A stretch of DNA of 64,000 bases. Origin: Bremia lactucae. Taxonomy: Eukaryota > Oomycota > Peronosporomycetes > Peronosporales > Peronosporaceae. The stretch spans positions 4,069,688-4,133,687 of the forward strand of contig NC_090617.1 of assembly GCF_004359215.1 (NCBI RefSeq), read 5' to 3'. The notes under the pieces were generated by a model, which worked only from the letters and a program-made list of their open reading frames with translations, searched no databases and was not told where the DNA came from. A program made the translations under genes and the position numbers. This document shows, piece after piece, positions 56,010 to 64,000 of the stretch. Each line of letters begins with the position of its first letter. Position 1 is the stretch's first letter.

Positions 56010-56385
56010 AGTGTTAATGGCTTATTCGACCATCGATCAAAACTCGCTACAATTTGGATACATTTGGACGTAACCTTGAACTATCTCTTCGATGATGCTA
56101 TTTACGCGTTCCGTCTGACCATCTGTCTCTGGATGATCAGAAGTTGACATAGCCTGTTCCGAGAGATCGAAACACGGATTGCCAAATATTCGCCATGGAC
56201 TGTGGGTCTCTATCAGAGACCAAGTCACGGGGCTAACCGTGGAGTCTGGATTCCGAGTCGATAAAGACACAGTCACAGCCCAGAGCCGTGATTGACTCTG
56301 ATATTGCAACAAGATGTTCCATCTTGCTGAATTTGTCTATAAAAACAGGAATTCCATTCTTTTGTGATCGTCTTTTCGACTCCAG
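56010..56385 (-). pseudogene. Family A integrase core fragment
   Basis: Minus strand: FIDKFSKMEHLVAISESIT, then STRNPDSTVSPVTWSLIE and MSTSDHPETDGQTERVNSII. Shares several changes with 1-354 and is probably the same subfamily. A head-to-head junction with the plus-strand chromodomain lies near 56385. Confidence 0.78.
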
Positions 56386-57030
56386 ATCCGACACATGGGT
56401 CGGATCAAATTCTCCCTCCTCCATCCCAATCATTAATGGATTCCCACGTGGCAATGTTTCCTTGTGGAACGTATTCAAAACCACCGTGATGTGAAGGGGC
56501 AGCGAACGAGTTATCTTGTTAGCTGGCGCGGTTATCCTCCTTCGCATGACAGCTGGGAGCCTCGTTCCCAGCTGGTTGTTGACGTTAAGGGCCTCGTCCG
56601 TCAGTATGACGAGATTCATCCGATGGATTTGAAGCTCCATCGAAAAATACGGGCTCCTGGTGCCTGTAAATCGATTGCAAAACGTCAACCGCCTCGCGCA
56701 TCTCGATATAGATACGAGCCCTTCTCGGCGAAGAAAGGGAATAAACATCCCCTTCCACTCGTTTCGTGTTGTCGACACAACACGAACAGAAATCACCCCA
56801 CTGAGGCATGGAAGTCCTGCCTCACGAGACAACCGATGCAGTTTAAATCTTGCACCGGTTGGAGCTCGATTTTTAAACTTAACGCGAATCGCGATAAGTC
56901 TTTGAAGCCAGGCTTCGCGTCCAATGTCTTTGACATTGCGAATAAACGCGTTCCAGGCTTGCACGACGAGCTTTTATCTCGGTTGTTGTTGCCACTATAC
57001 CAGCGATGCTTAATAAAAGCATCGGAATAA
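56386..57030 (+). pseudogene. Chromodomain end of family A element A4
   Basis: The best preserved chromodomain in the window: in the open frame 56464-57030 it reads VERIQNHRDVKGQRTSYLVS then WRGYPPSHDSWEPRSQLVVD with the aromatic cage-type Tyr/Trp positions present. The following QYDEIHPMDLKLHRK is shared with other copies. The rest of the frame (about 56700-57030) is probably the complement of the antisense gene and not protein-coding in this sense. Confidence 0.82.
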
Positions 57031-57734
57031 AAAATCTTCTTCAGCGTGAAAAACTTTCGCGCTGGGGATCAACGCCATGTAGCTTTGTCGCAATAAATAC
57101 AGAAGATTTATTGTAAGGAGTTGCCTCTCCAGACAAGCTTCTGACTAGCTGTTCGGAAAAAGCCATGGCTTCTTCTCAGGAGCAAGACGAGACGTTTTAT
57201 TGTCTGCACTTTCCTGAGTGGTACCCAATAAATCGGGGGTACCATAAGATCTTTTATACGATGGCTTACGCCATCGTCATCACCACGCACATGAACCAGT
57301 GTGGGTGACGGCACGGGAGACGGTGCTGGCGACGGCGAGTCATCCTCATCGTCGGAATAAAACATGCTATAGCGAATGCTATTAGCACGTCTACCCGATT
57401 GAGCTCCATCATTCGTATGCTCATAGTTAGCCGCCTGACGACGTCCAGGCGGCTGTTCTGCTCTTCCCGAGTCGGCAATTCTATCCGACTCGCATTCGTA
57501 GTCGACCTCCAAAGAGGATTCGCATTCACGTGGTGACTCACCACGTGCACCCTCAACATTTAGTGTTGGGTGAAAAGATATTATTACGGCAGACGAAATG
57601 TCTGCCGCAAGAGACAATAATGCGTCGCCCGCGGCTGCATGTACCGCAGTAGAAAGTTCCGCACTATTCGCTGACCGCATGGACTCGTTAATCATGCGAT
57701 AGAATTTAAAATGATGGTTTTGACCAATCAACAT
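56585..57734 (-). pseudogene. Antisense accessory gene of A4
   Basis: Open at 57734-57108 (208 codons: MLIGQNHHFKFYRMINESMR, AAAGDALLSLAADISSAV, then an acidic and Pro-rich part DDEDDSPSPAPSPVPSPT and KLVWRGNSLQ). Shifted frames then give KHRWYSGNNNRDKS, VVQAWNAFIRNVKDIGREAW, GARFKLHRLSREAGLPC and, after another shift, WGDFCSCCVDNTKR. Diverged from the A1-A3 copies but the same protein. The least frameshifted copy overall. Confidence 0.72.
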
Positions 57735-57800
57735 CGTTTCAATTAAGTGGTCTTATAGTGACCACTCTAGTTTGAGTAATTTCGTTTAAGGGAGGGCTGA

Positions 57801-58118
57801 TTTGACGGGGTGTATCGTTTCATGAAACTCACAGTGAAAGGTTTTAAATTAATATATTTCCTAAAAGGTAGATAATATTTGAAGAATATTACTAAACGTA
57901 GTAATATTCGGAAAGCTTGTTCATTGGTAAATATAGACTATTACATCTACTTACTCCGCGGTCCAGTCAGCGCTGGACGCGCGCAAAGAGAGAGACAGAT
58001 ACGAATTTGTTACATGTTTTGTATTAGCTTATAATTAGGTTAGTATAGATAAAACCAGAAGAACTTATTTATAAAAAATACAGTTTACTTTAACCCTAGC
58101 AAAAGGTGCCTTGTTACA
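57801..58118 (+). repeat. 3' LTR of A4 (short, subtype 2)
   Basis: 318 bp, TTTGACGGGGTGTATCGTTTC to GTGCCTTGTTACA. Its interior matches the other subtype 2 LTRs (GATAATATTTGAAGAATATTAC). No matching target duplication at its edges. Confidence 0.78.
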
Positions 58119-58362
58119 GAAAATTTAAAATATTATGTATATATTTAGGTTTTTAAGTATTGATATTTTCTATAAATATGTATCTACACTTTTTATGGCG
58201 ACTATTTCCTAACCGCCAATTCGCGCGTCTACCAGGCAGGGTTGAGTAACGGCTTTAAACAATTTATGCACAGAATTGTCACATTGCCACTACAATATTG
58301 CCGTGTATGGAAATATTGGCATTATAATAGTAATAATAATAATTTTTGTTTTCGTTTACTAT
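58119..58362. other. AT-rich spacer
   Basis: Nothing supported; contains a short TAATAATAAT run just before the element at 58363. Confidence 0.4.
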
Positions 58363-59051
58363 AGGGAAAAGTACCAAAATACCCCTGACAAATGCAGAAA
58401 AGACGGAAATACCCCTGTACTTTTATAAATGACTAAAATGCCCTGGCTATAGCCTATATATATATACACGGAAACGTTAGTAGATCACAAATTTGAAAAA
58501 ATATTTAAGGATTACACCATGGGTTGTAGATCACTTTTGACAAACAGAATTAAAAATGAGCGAAGGTTACCCCAGCATAGAGCTCACCTTCCCGGTTCTG
58601 CGCAAGCACCACGATGGTAATAGTAGCCATTACATAGTCTCTCCAGATGGCTTCCACGGAAAGGCATCTTGAAAGAGTTGTTTGCCATTCCGTCTACTTC
58701 CAAAAGGGGTTTCCAGTTGCTTCAGAAGGAGACCGTTGATAAGCTCGTGGGTTGTAGAAGCAGAAAGATGGCCTTCCAGTTGCCTTGGCGGTCTTTACAT
58801 CGAGCGTAGTAGCCGCGTTCCGACTCGCAGGCCAGTATGACGTTGTGGTTCCAAAGAACACAGCGAGAGATTGAATAATTGTCCTTTATTCGAACGAGAA
58901 AGACTCGTTAAAGTGATGTGATTATGCTGTACACAACGGTTTTCCGTGTATATTTATATAGGCTTATAGCCAGGGCATTTTGGTCATTTATAAAAGTACA
59001 GGGGTGTTTCCGTCTTTTTCGCATTTGTCAGGTATTTTGGTACTTTTCCCT
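58363..59051. mobile_element. Non-autonomous TIR element with ~105-bp inverted repeats
   Basis: The left end (58363-58470: AGGGAAAAGTACCAAAATAC, then GACAAATGC, GACGGAAA, CCCCTGTACTTTTATAAATG, AAATGCCCTGGCTATA, TATACACGGAAA) is repeated in reverse complement at about 58945-59051 with few differences. Near-identical 7-bp flanks (TTACTAT, TTATTAT) may be the target duplication. No transposase. The centre holds a 38-codon frame (58556-58672, SEGYPSIELTFPVLRKHHDG) that continues in another frame (KELFAIPSTSKRGFQLLQKE). Long TIRs of this type suggest a MULE-class element; class not proven. Confidence 0.88.
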
Positions 59052-60137
59052 TTATTATACCTCTTGCAGGTAATAACAATTGTGTAACCGACACCCCGTT
59101 ACATTTTTTACGCCGGAAATAAATAAAAATCGGGAAAGTTACAGTTGTCCCACATGAAGTGGCAGATATTGATCCAATCGCATTTGTAGTTCGTCGTTTG
59201 GCATTTATACCAATTAAATTGTCTCGGTGCTTTACGCTCATTTCTTAGATTGGACAAAAGCTTGATATTTCAAGAGCTCCATAGTAAGAGGAAGCATGTA
59301 ATATATTATTATGTTGAAGGTGGTCTGATATTGCCTTCAATGCGTCACACTTGGTCCTCTTCCGAAAGCATTCTTCGAAACAAATTCAACAAGTACCGTG
59401 CTCTGGATATCTTTTGTTGACAGTCTTTGTAAAAAGCTTCTAGCTTGATGATTCAGCATGAGTGACATAACAATAATTGTCAAATAGGATAAAGTAGACG
59501 TATTTTTGTAGCTATGTCCCGCGATGCGTGATTAAAAATGAGGGTAGTGACAAAATAATTTATACGCAATAACTATCCTCAGTATTGCGGAGTGTGAGCG
59601 CCTTGAGATGCATCACGTACGAATCATTCGAAAGATTGTAAAACTTTTCTACTCGTAATATCGTTGGACATCGACATAAGCAAATCTGCCCCGAAAGAGT
59701 TTACCATCCATCACCTTTTCATAAGAAAACACAGTCCATAATCATCAACGTCGTTCGTGGTCACGCCTTCTGCTTCAGCATCGCTTGTCTCGCCACGTAC
59801 TTAAACATTATTTTGTTTTAATAAGGAATGGGGGAAATGTGCGCCTTTCATTTGAGATGGGCGGTTTCAAGGAGTGACACGTAACGTACACTTGCGAATC
59901 TTGGCTGTTTTGAACTCAAGTGGTCCACCTGAAAAGAAGATCATTCACTCTAACCGGCACACATTTTAACCTTCAAAAGTATCCGCCGCTGGCCTCGCGG
60001 CTTTATTCCGGCGCGACTCTCAGTAAATTCACTTTAAGCGCACTTTTCTTGGTATTCGCGGAACCAAGGCGTACTATTTATTGACAACTTAGCTCTTTGG
60101 AAGCGATACTTAAAGCCAGCACGTTTTCTCGAGTCCG
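59052..60137. other. Intergenic upstream of mannosyltransferase gene
   Basis: CGACACCCCGTTACA at 59090-59104 looks like the terminal motif of a family A LTR in minus orientation, without the rest of the LTR. A short plus frame follows (59130-59250, VTVVPHEVADIDPIAFVVRR) with no recognised family. The promoter and 5' UTR of the next gene should lie in the last 200 bases. Confidence 0.4.
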
Positions 60138-61982
60138 ATGGCCGAGTACGACGCAAGGCGCAAGATCACACCGCTGCCCACGGACGTTGATAGTGTCAGC
60201 GGACGCTGCGATCCTCACCAAAAATGCGACGGAGAAGTAATCAATATTCGCACTCTTAACGGACGTGAAAAGCCATTTGTAACGAAAAAGGGCGTGGTGC
60301 TGACTGAAAGTCGGATGTGGAGATTACTCTATGCGATGTTCATCACGGCCTTTGGTATCTGTTTAATTTGCCTCGTGGTGCTAGGGCACATTGTTCAGGA
60401 TAACTCCATCGCTAATAATGGAATCAAGGGCTTAGAGAGCACAAGCCAGGGCCTATTAGCTCTGTGGAAAGACACTCAAGTCCTTTCGAAACTCAAGCGC
60501 CTCTCACAAACGTTTACACCTATGGACGCGAATAATATCACGCGTCAATTGACAAAACAAGAGCTGCGTAATCTAAGCGACTTCGAGTGCCTTGGGTGGC
60601 GACAAACGAACGATTGCTCACCCCTGGGGGAACGCGAGATGGAGAATGACAAGAATTGCACCGAGTCGATTAAAAACGGGATGTCGGGATACTGTGAAGT
60701 CCGTAATACGCACACGGGCGAGCTGAGACGTGTGCTGTCAATGCACTGCAATTCCTTAAGAGCTCAAGTGGCGTTTACGTGCAACATGTTCCAGAGTTTG
60801 CTAAGGTATAGTATCTTATCAACCGACTATGAGCACGATAAGAACTTTTCGTACGAAAAAAATCAAGTATCCTTTCAAACGACTAATTATTTGGACAGCA
60901 AGGTTTTGCCTGTAGACAACAACAAGCAAACGAACAAGAGCGTTAACCAATTGAAGACTCTGTCGTTTGAACGTGGTATTGTGTTTGTTGTTTTTAAAAA
61001 AATCCTTCTTGGGGCGTACGTGAGTGTACGCACACTGCGGGAATTTGGATGCAACTTGCCCATTGAAATGTGGTACAAAACGTCCGAAACGGATCGACAG
61101 CATCCACTCTTGCAGCTCATGGTGGACCAATTGGGCGTTTATCTCCGTGTTATTGAGGATCCCTTGGCGACGCACTTTTACACCAAATTGTACGCCATAT
61201 TCTATAGTGCATTTGACAATGTCTTGCTTCTTGATGCCGATAATTTCGCCGTGCGAGATCCGTCGTATTTGTTTGATACACCTGAGTTTGTCGAAACGGG
61301 CGCGATCTTTTGGCCGGATTTCTGGAGACCAGCGAATACGATTTTTAACATTCATGATCAAAGTTATGTGTGGGATTTTTTTGGCTTGGATTATGTTGAT
61401 TCGTTTGAGCAAGAAAGTGGTCAAGTGATGATCAATCGTCGCATGCATTACAAGGCTTTAAATGTGCTCATGTACTATGGGTTTTCAATGCCTCGAGTTC
61501 ACCAGAAACTGCGACTTGTATGGGGGGACAAGGATTTGTTTCGATTTGCGTGGATGAAGTCCCAGAGCTCGTTCTTTATGACACAGCGGCCACCGGGCTC
61601 GGCTGGAACCAAGCACCCCGACTACAATCTTTTCTGTGGGGTCACGATGGTGCAGCATGATCCGAGTGGCAACGTGATTTTTCTGCATCGAAATACGGAG
61701 AAGCTCACGTTTACGAACAATCGGATTTTATGGACGCATCTTCAGCAGTATAAAAACACGTCTTCTCTATCAAATTATGTCGTACGTGGAGCCAATGGCG
61801 GCAAAGTTTTTGCCCAATTTAAACGTTGTTTTGGCAAAGATGTGCACTATGACAAGCTCTTTACACTGCAACCAATGAGTGCTTTTCCCTTTGAAAACCT
61901 CGAGAGGAATATTTTGCAGTTTACTGCCGCAGGGGCCGAAGTCGTTCGTCTCGCTGGATTGAATTTAGACGATGATAGGTAG
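60138..61982 (+). CDS. Golgi-type alpha-mannosyltransferase, GT71 (MNN1/MNN2-like)
   Basis: 614 residues, no intron. Type II topology: cytosolic residues 1-62, a membrane anchor at about 63-86 (AMFITAFGICLICLVVLGHI), a stem to about 275, then a catalytic domain. Domain signatures of the fungal MNN1/MNN2 group are present: FGCNLPIEMWYK, KLYAIFYSAFDNVLLLDAD with the metal-binding DAD at 366-368, GAIFWPDFWRP and ESGQVMINRRMHYKAL. It would transfer mannose from GDP-mannose to glycoprotein or cell-wall glycans in the Golgi lumen (known for the family; exact linkage inferred only). Cys residues in the stem may form disulfides. Confidence 0.9.
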   Translation: MAEYDARRKITPLPTDVDSVSGRCDPHQKCDGEVINIRTLNGREKPFVTKKGVVLTESRMWRLLYAMFITAFGICLICLVVLGHIVQDNSIANNGIKGLESTSQGLLALWKDTQVLSKLKRLSQTFTPMDANNITRQLTKQELRNLSDFECLGWRQTNDCSPLGEREMENDKNCTESIKNGMSGYCEVRNTHTGELRRVLSMHCNSLRAQVAFTCNMFQSLLRYSILSTDYEHDKNFSYEKNQVSFQTTNYLDSKVLPVDNNKQTNKSVNQLKTLSFERGIVFVVFKKILLGAYVSVRTLREFGCNLPIEMWYKTSETDRQHPLLQLMVDQLGVYLRVIEDPLATHFYTKLYAIFYSAFDNVLLLDADNFAVRDPSYLFDTPEFVETGAIFWPDFWRPANTIFNIHDQSYVWDFFGLDYVDSFEQESGQVMINRRMHYKALNVLMYYGFSMPRVHQKLRLVWGDKDLFRFAWMKSQSSFFMTQRPPGSAGTKHPDYNLFCGVTMVQHDPSGNVIFLHRNTEKLTFTNNRILWTHLQQYKNTSSLSNYVVRGANGGKVFAQFKRCFGKDVHYDKLFTLQPMSAFPFENLERNILQFTAAGAEVVRLAGLNLDDDR

Positions 61983-62613
61983 CCACGATTACGTTGTACT
62001 GAAGGAAAGAGAACTAATGTGCAGAGCCTCTAGATCGGATACTTTTGATGCAGCGTTAGCAGTAGATTATAGAATGACGAGTCGTCATAAATATAATACT
62101 TTTAATAGGCACTTGAAGTAAATTTATTATATGCGGGCGCAATAGATTATATAACGAAGGTCGTACTTTAAATTCGTCTAACATTTATTTTACTGACCAA
62201 GTTTTTTCATGAGAATAGAAAATTAGATCTCGAAAAGACAAATACTCAAAATTATTAGCCGAGAAACTGCGAAGTAGTCCCGAGCTTCAAATCTTGCTAG
62301 AGAACAAGGTAAGGCGAAATTTACGAAAACGATTATAACCTTAAAAACGTTATCTTTATGTGTTAGCGCTCTAGCCACGCGCCGCCCTTTATTTTACGCT
62401 TCAGACGGTTCTACAAGTAACCACGGTTTGATCCCCTAGATATGATACGATATACTTTTTGGTATTATTTACATGTACGTCGAGAAGTATGCAGCGAGAT
62501 GTAAGGCTTACAAAACAAATTATAGACTTCACGTTGTTCTATTTACTATTACGTTTGACATCAACACACGGGCTTATTGCACTACCGTCGTTTTTGTAGG
62601 ATAACCATTGACT
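61983..62613. other. Convergent intergenic region
   Basis: 3' flanks of the mannosyltransferase and the Gly/Tyr-rich gene. AT-rich, nothing else supported. Confidence 0.45.
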
Positions 62614-63585
62614 TTACTTGCTTTTCGACTTGTCATTTGCGTCCGACTTGACCGCTTTTGACTTTTTCGGATTGGGCTTTTCATTGTCGTCCTTCTCGAC
62701 CGGCGTTTTGCTAGAAGCATCCGTAGCAGTAGTCGCAGCCCCTTCGTCTCCAGACGCATTCTCAACACTTGATGTGCCAGATTCAAAGCCAAAATAGCCT
62801 GGGTACCCAAAGTTGCCCGAGTACCCGTAGTCGCCATAACCAGGATATCCAAAGCTGCCGTATCCGTACCCGCCGAAGCCAGATTGACCGTATCCATAAC
62901 CTCCATAGCTAGGGTAGCTGCCGTATCCGTACCCGCCGTAGCCAGATTGATCGAATCCATATCCTCCATAGCCAGGGTAGCTGTCGTATGACGAGTAGTA
63001 TCCCGGCGAGTACCCACCGTACCCGTAGTCACCTCCATATGACGGGTAATAGCTGTCGTATCCGTAGTCACCACCGTACGAAGAGTAGTAGTCAGGGTAG
63101 TAGCCGTAGTCTTTGCCACCATAGCCTTTTCCGTAGCTGTAGTAGTCGTTGCCGTAGCTCTTGTCATCGCAGTCTTTACCGTACTTTTTGTGGCCGTAAC
63201 CACTGCCATATTTGGAGCCGTAGCCTTTGCCGTAGCTCTTATGCTCATATTCACCGTGCTTGTAATCGTCGTGCTTATAGTCATCGTGCTTGTAGTCATC
63301 GTGCTTGTAGCCTTTGTGGTCGTAGTCATCTTTACCATAGCCGTAATCTGACGACTCGGTCGACTTGATGTCCTTTTCCTCGAGGCGGCGACGGTAGTAT
63401 GGATAATCGTAACCCTTGTCGTAGCTATCCATCTTGTAACCGTGATCGTTTTTGTATGGGTGGTGATCAATATTCTTGTAGGAACCGAGTCGACGACGAG
63501 GACCCATACCCATTGCAATGCCGCGGGCATTGACCATCTGCAAATCGACGCATAGGCCCAGCAGGACTAGCGTCTTCGAGAGCAT
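62614..63585 (-). CDS. Secreted Gly/Tyr-rich repeat protein
   Basis: 323 residues, no intron. The N-terminus MLSKTLVLLGLCVDLQMVNA is a likely signal peptide. Next come basic patches (PRRRLGSYK and YYRRRLEEK), four tandem YKHDD/YKHGE units (about residues 92-112), a Gly/Tyr/Lys segment, and a long GYGGYGYGSYPSYGG-type repeat region (about 155-265). It ends in an acidic then lysine-rich tail (KPNPKKSKAVKSDANDKSKS). Such composition suits an extracellular structural, wall or adhesive protein. I do not assign a family. The overlapping Thr-rich frame 62574-63530 is an artefact of the repeats. Confidence 0.88.
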   Translation of the reverse strand: MLSKTLVLLGLCVDLQMVNARGIAMGMGPRRRLGSYKNIDHHPYKNDHGYKMDSYDKGYDYPYYRRRLEEKDIKSTESSDYGYGKDDYDHKGYKHDDYKHDDYKHDDYKHGEYEHKSYGKGYGSKYGSGYGHKKYGKDCDDKSYGNDYYSYGKGYGGKDYGYYPDYYSSYGGDYGYDSYYPSYGGDYGYGGYSPGYYSSYDSYPGYGGYGFDQSGYGGYGYGSYPSYGGYGYGQSGFGGYGYGSFGYPGYGDYGYSGNFGYPGYFGFESGTSSVENASGDEGAATTATDASSKTPVEKDDNEKPNPKKSKAVKSDANDKSKSK

Positions 63586-64000
63586 AGCGAACGGTCAGCT
63601 GGTCTTTTAATCCGGTAAGATGGTTGGTTTCAAGTGATAGTTAGAAGGCAGGATCGAAAGTGTGATAGCGAGAGTTTCATTGAACTGCAGTCCCAAAGAT
63701 GGCTTATTCTTTTGCGTGAAGTCCCTTCCGCCCGACAGGTCATTCGTATGGGTCCCGATGATGGCTCAGTCTCTTAGGTGAAGTCTCTTTCGAGCGGCTG
63801 GTCGTTTAATGATTTCGAGGATAACTTAGTCTCTTGGCTGAAGTCTCTTTCACCACCGGCCATTAAATGGGTTGTGGTCACATGAAAGACTTGATGGAAT
63901 CATTTTAATAAAGATCGCGTCGAGAAAAGACGTAATCGAATTGCACGACGTAATACTATGATTAGAGCTTCTAAAAAAAATGCTGTGAGGAAACAGTCGC
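63586..64000. other. Promoter region of the Gly/Tyr-rich gene
   Basis: Contains the repeat array at 63700-63870. No other gene supported to the window end. Confidence 0.5.
63700..63870. repeat. Three ~60-bp imperfect repeats upstream of the secreted-protein gene
   Basis: TCTCTTAGGTGAAGTCTCTTTC (63769 on) and TCTCTTGGCTGAAGTCTCTTTC (63829 on) are 60 bp apart, followed in both by a GGCYGGTCGTTTAATG-like block. A weaker copy precedes them (GCGTGAAGTCCCTTCC, 63714 on). They lie 110-290 bp upstream of the start codon. Confidence 0.7.

Noticed and set aside
62574..63530. 318-codon Thr/Met-rich frame overlapping the Gly/Tyr-rich gene
   Set aside because: Composition is an out-of-frame reading of the GGY/TAY repeats; no signal peptide. 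The other frame has a signal peptide and sensible layout.
62614..63585. Classification of the Gly/Tyr-rich protein as an RXLR effector
   Set aside because: No RxLR in the right form (RRRL only), and the body is a structural-type repeat region.
1..64000. tRNA genes and CRISPR arrays
   Set aside because: No cloverleaf-type sequence or regularly spaced direct repeats were recognised by eye; a covariance search was not possible.

Overview
This is a gene-sparse, repeat-rich window from an oomycete nuclear genome, most likely Peronosporales (Phytophthora or downy mildew). Three things point there: a short fragment reading as the 18S rRNA 3' end joined to an oomycete-type ITS1 (about 24598-24805), Ty3/gypsy retrotransposons with integrase-fused chromodomains, and compact host genes with zero to two short introns. 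Six host genes are supported: a single-pass membrane protein (16171-18084), an FHA-PP2C phosphatase with a 3' intron (18984-20764), the 5'-3' exoribonuclease XRN1 (34990-39729), an ER-type TPR-J-domain co-chaperone resembling DNAJC3/P58IPK in three exons (39917-41573, minus), a GT71-type mannosyltransferase (60138-61982) and a secreted Gly/Tyr-rich protein (62614-63585, minus). The rest is mobile-element debris. Family A (Ty3/gypsy, chromodomain) appears as mosaics at 1-2972, 3996-8458, 21350-28957, 42324-44083, 44084-52332, 56010-56385 and 56386-58118. Family B is at 2973-3990 and 28958-34480, and family C on the minus strand at 53011-55910. Non-LTR elements are a MULE transposase pseudogene (9345-11130), a pogo/Tigger-like transposase pseudogene (12462-14193), a 0.7-kb element with about 105-bp terminal inverted repeats (58363-59051) and a small inverted-repeat element (11425-11634). 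Two solo LTRs keep perfect 5-bp target duplications (14194-14643, CATAC; 27508-28127, CCAGT). The most unusual feature is an accessory gene on the strand opposite to pol, between the chromodomain and the 3' LTR, in all four family A copies that keep this part (7832-6839, 28283-26340, 51628-50640, 57734-56585). Its protein is conserved between diverged copies with changes concentrated at synonymous positions, and it ends in a Trp/Cys-rich motif. Family B has an unrelated-looking antisense reading frame in the same place (33858-32883). I do not recognise either protein. The elements also record repeated damage: shared frameshifts, catalytic-residue losses, snap-back inverted duplications, head-to-head junctions, an rDNA insertion inside an integrase, and an RNase H tandem duplication. 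Boundaries of decayed elements are approximate, because they were read by eye from similarity between copies.
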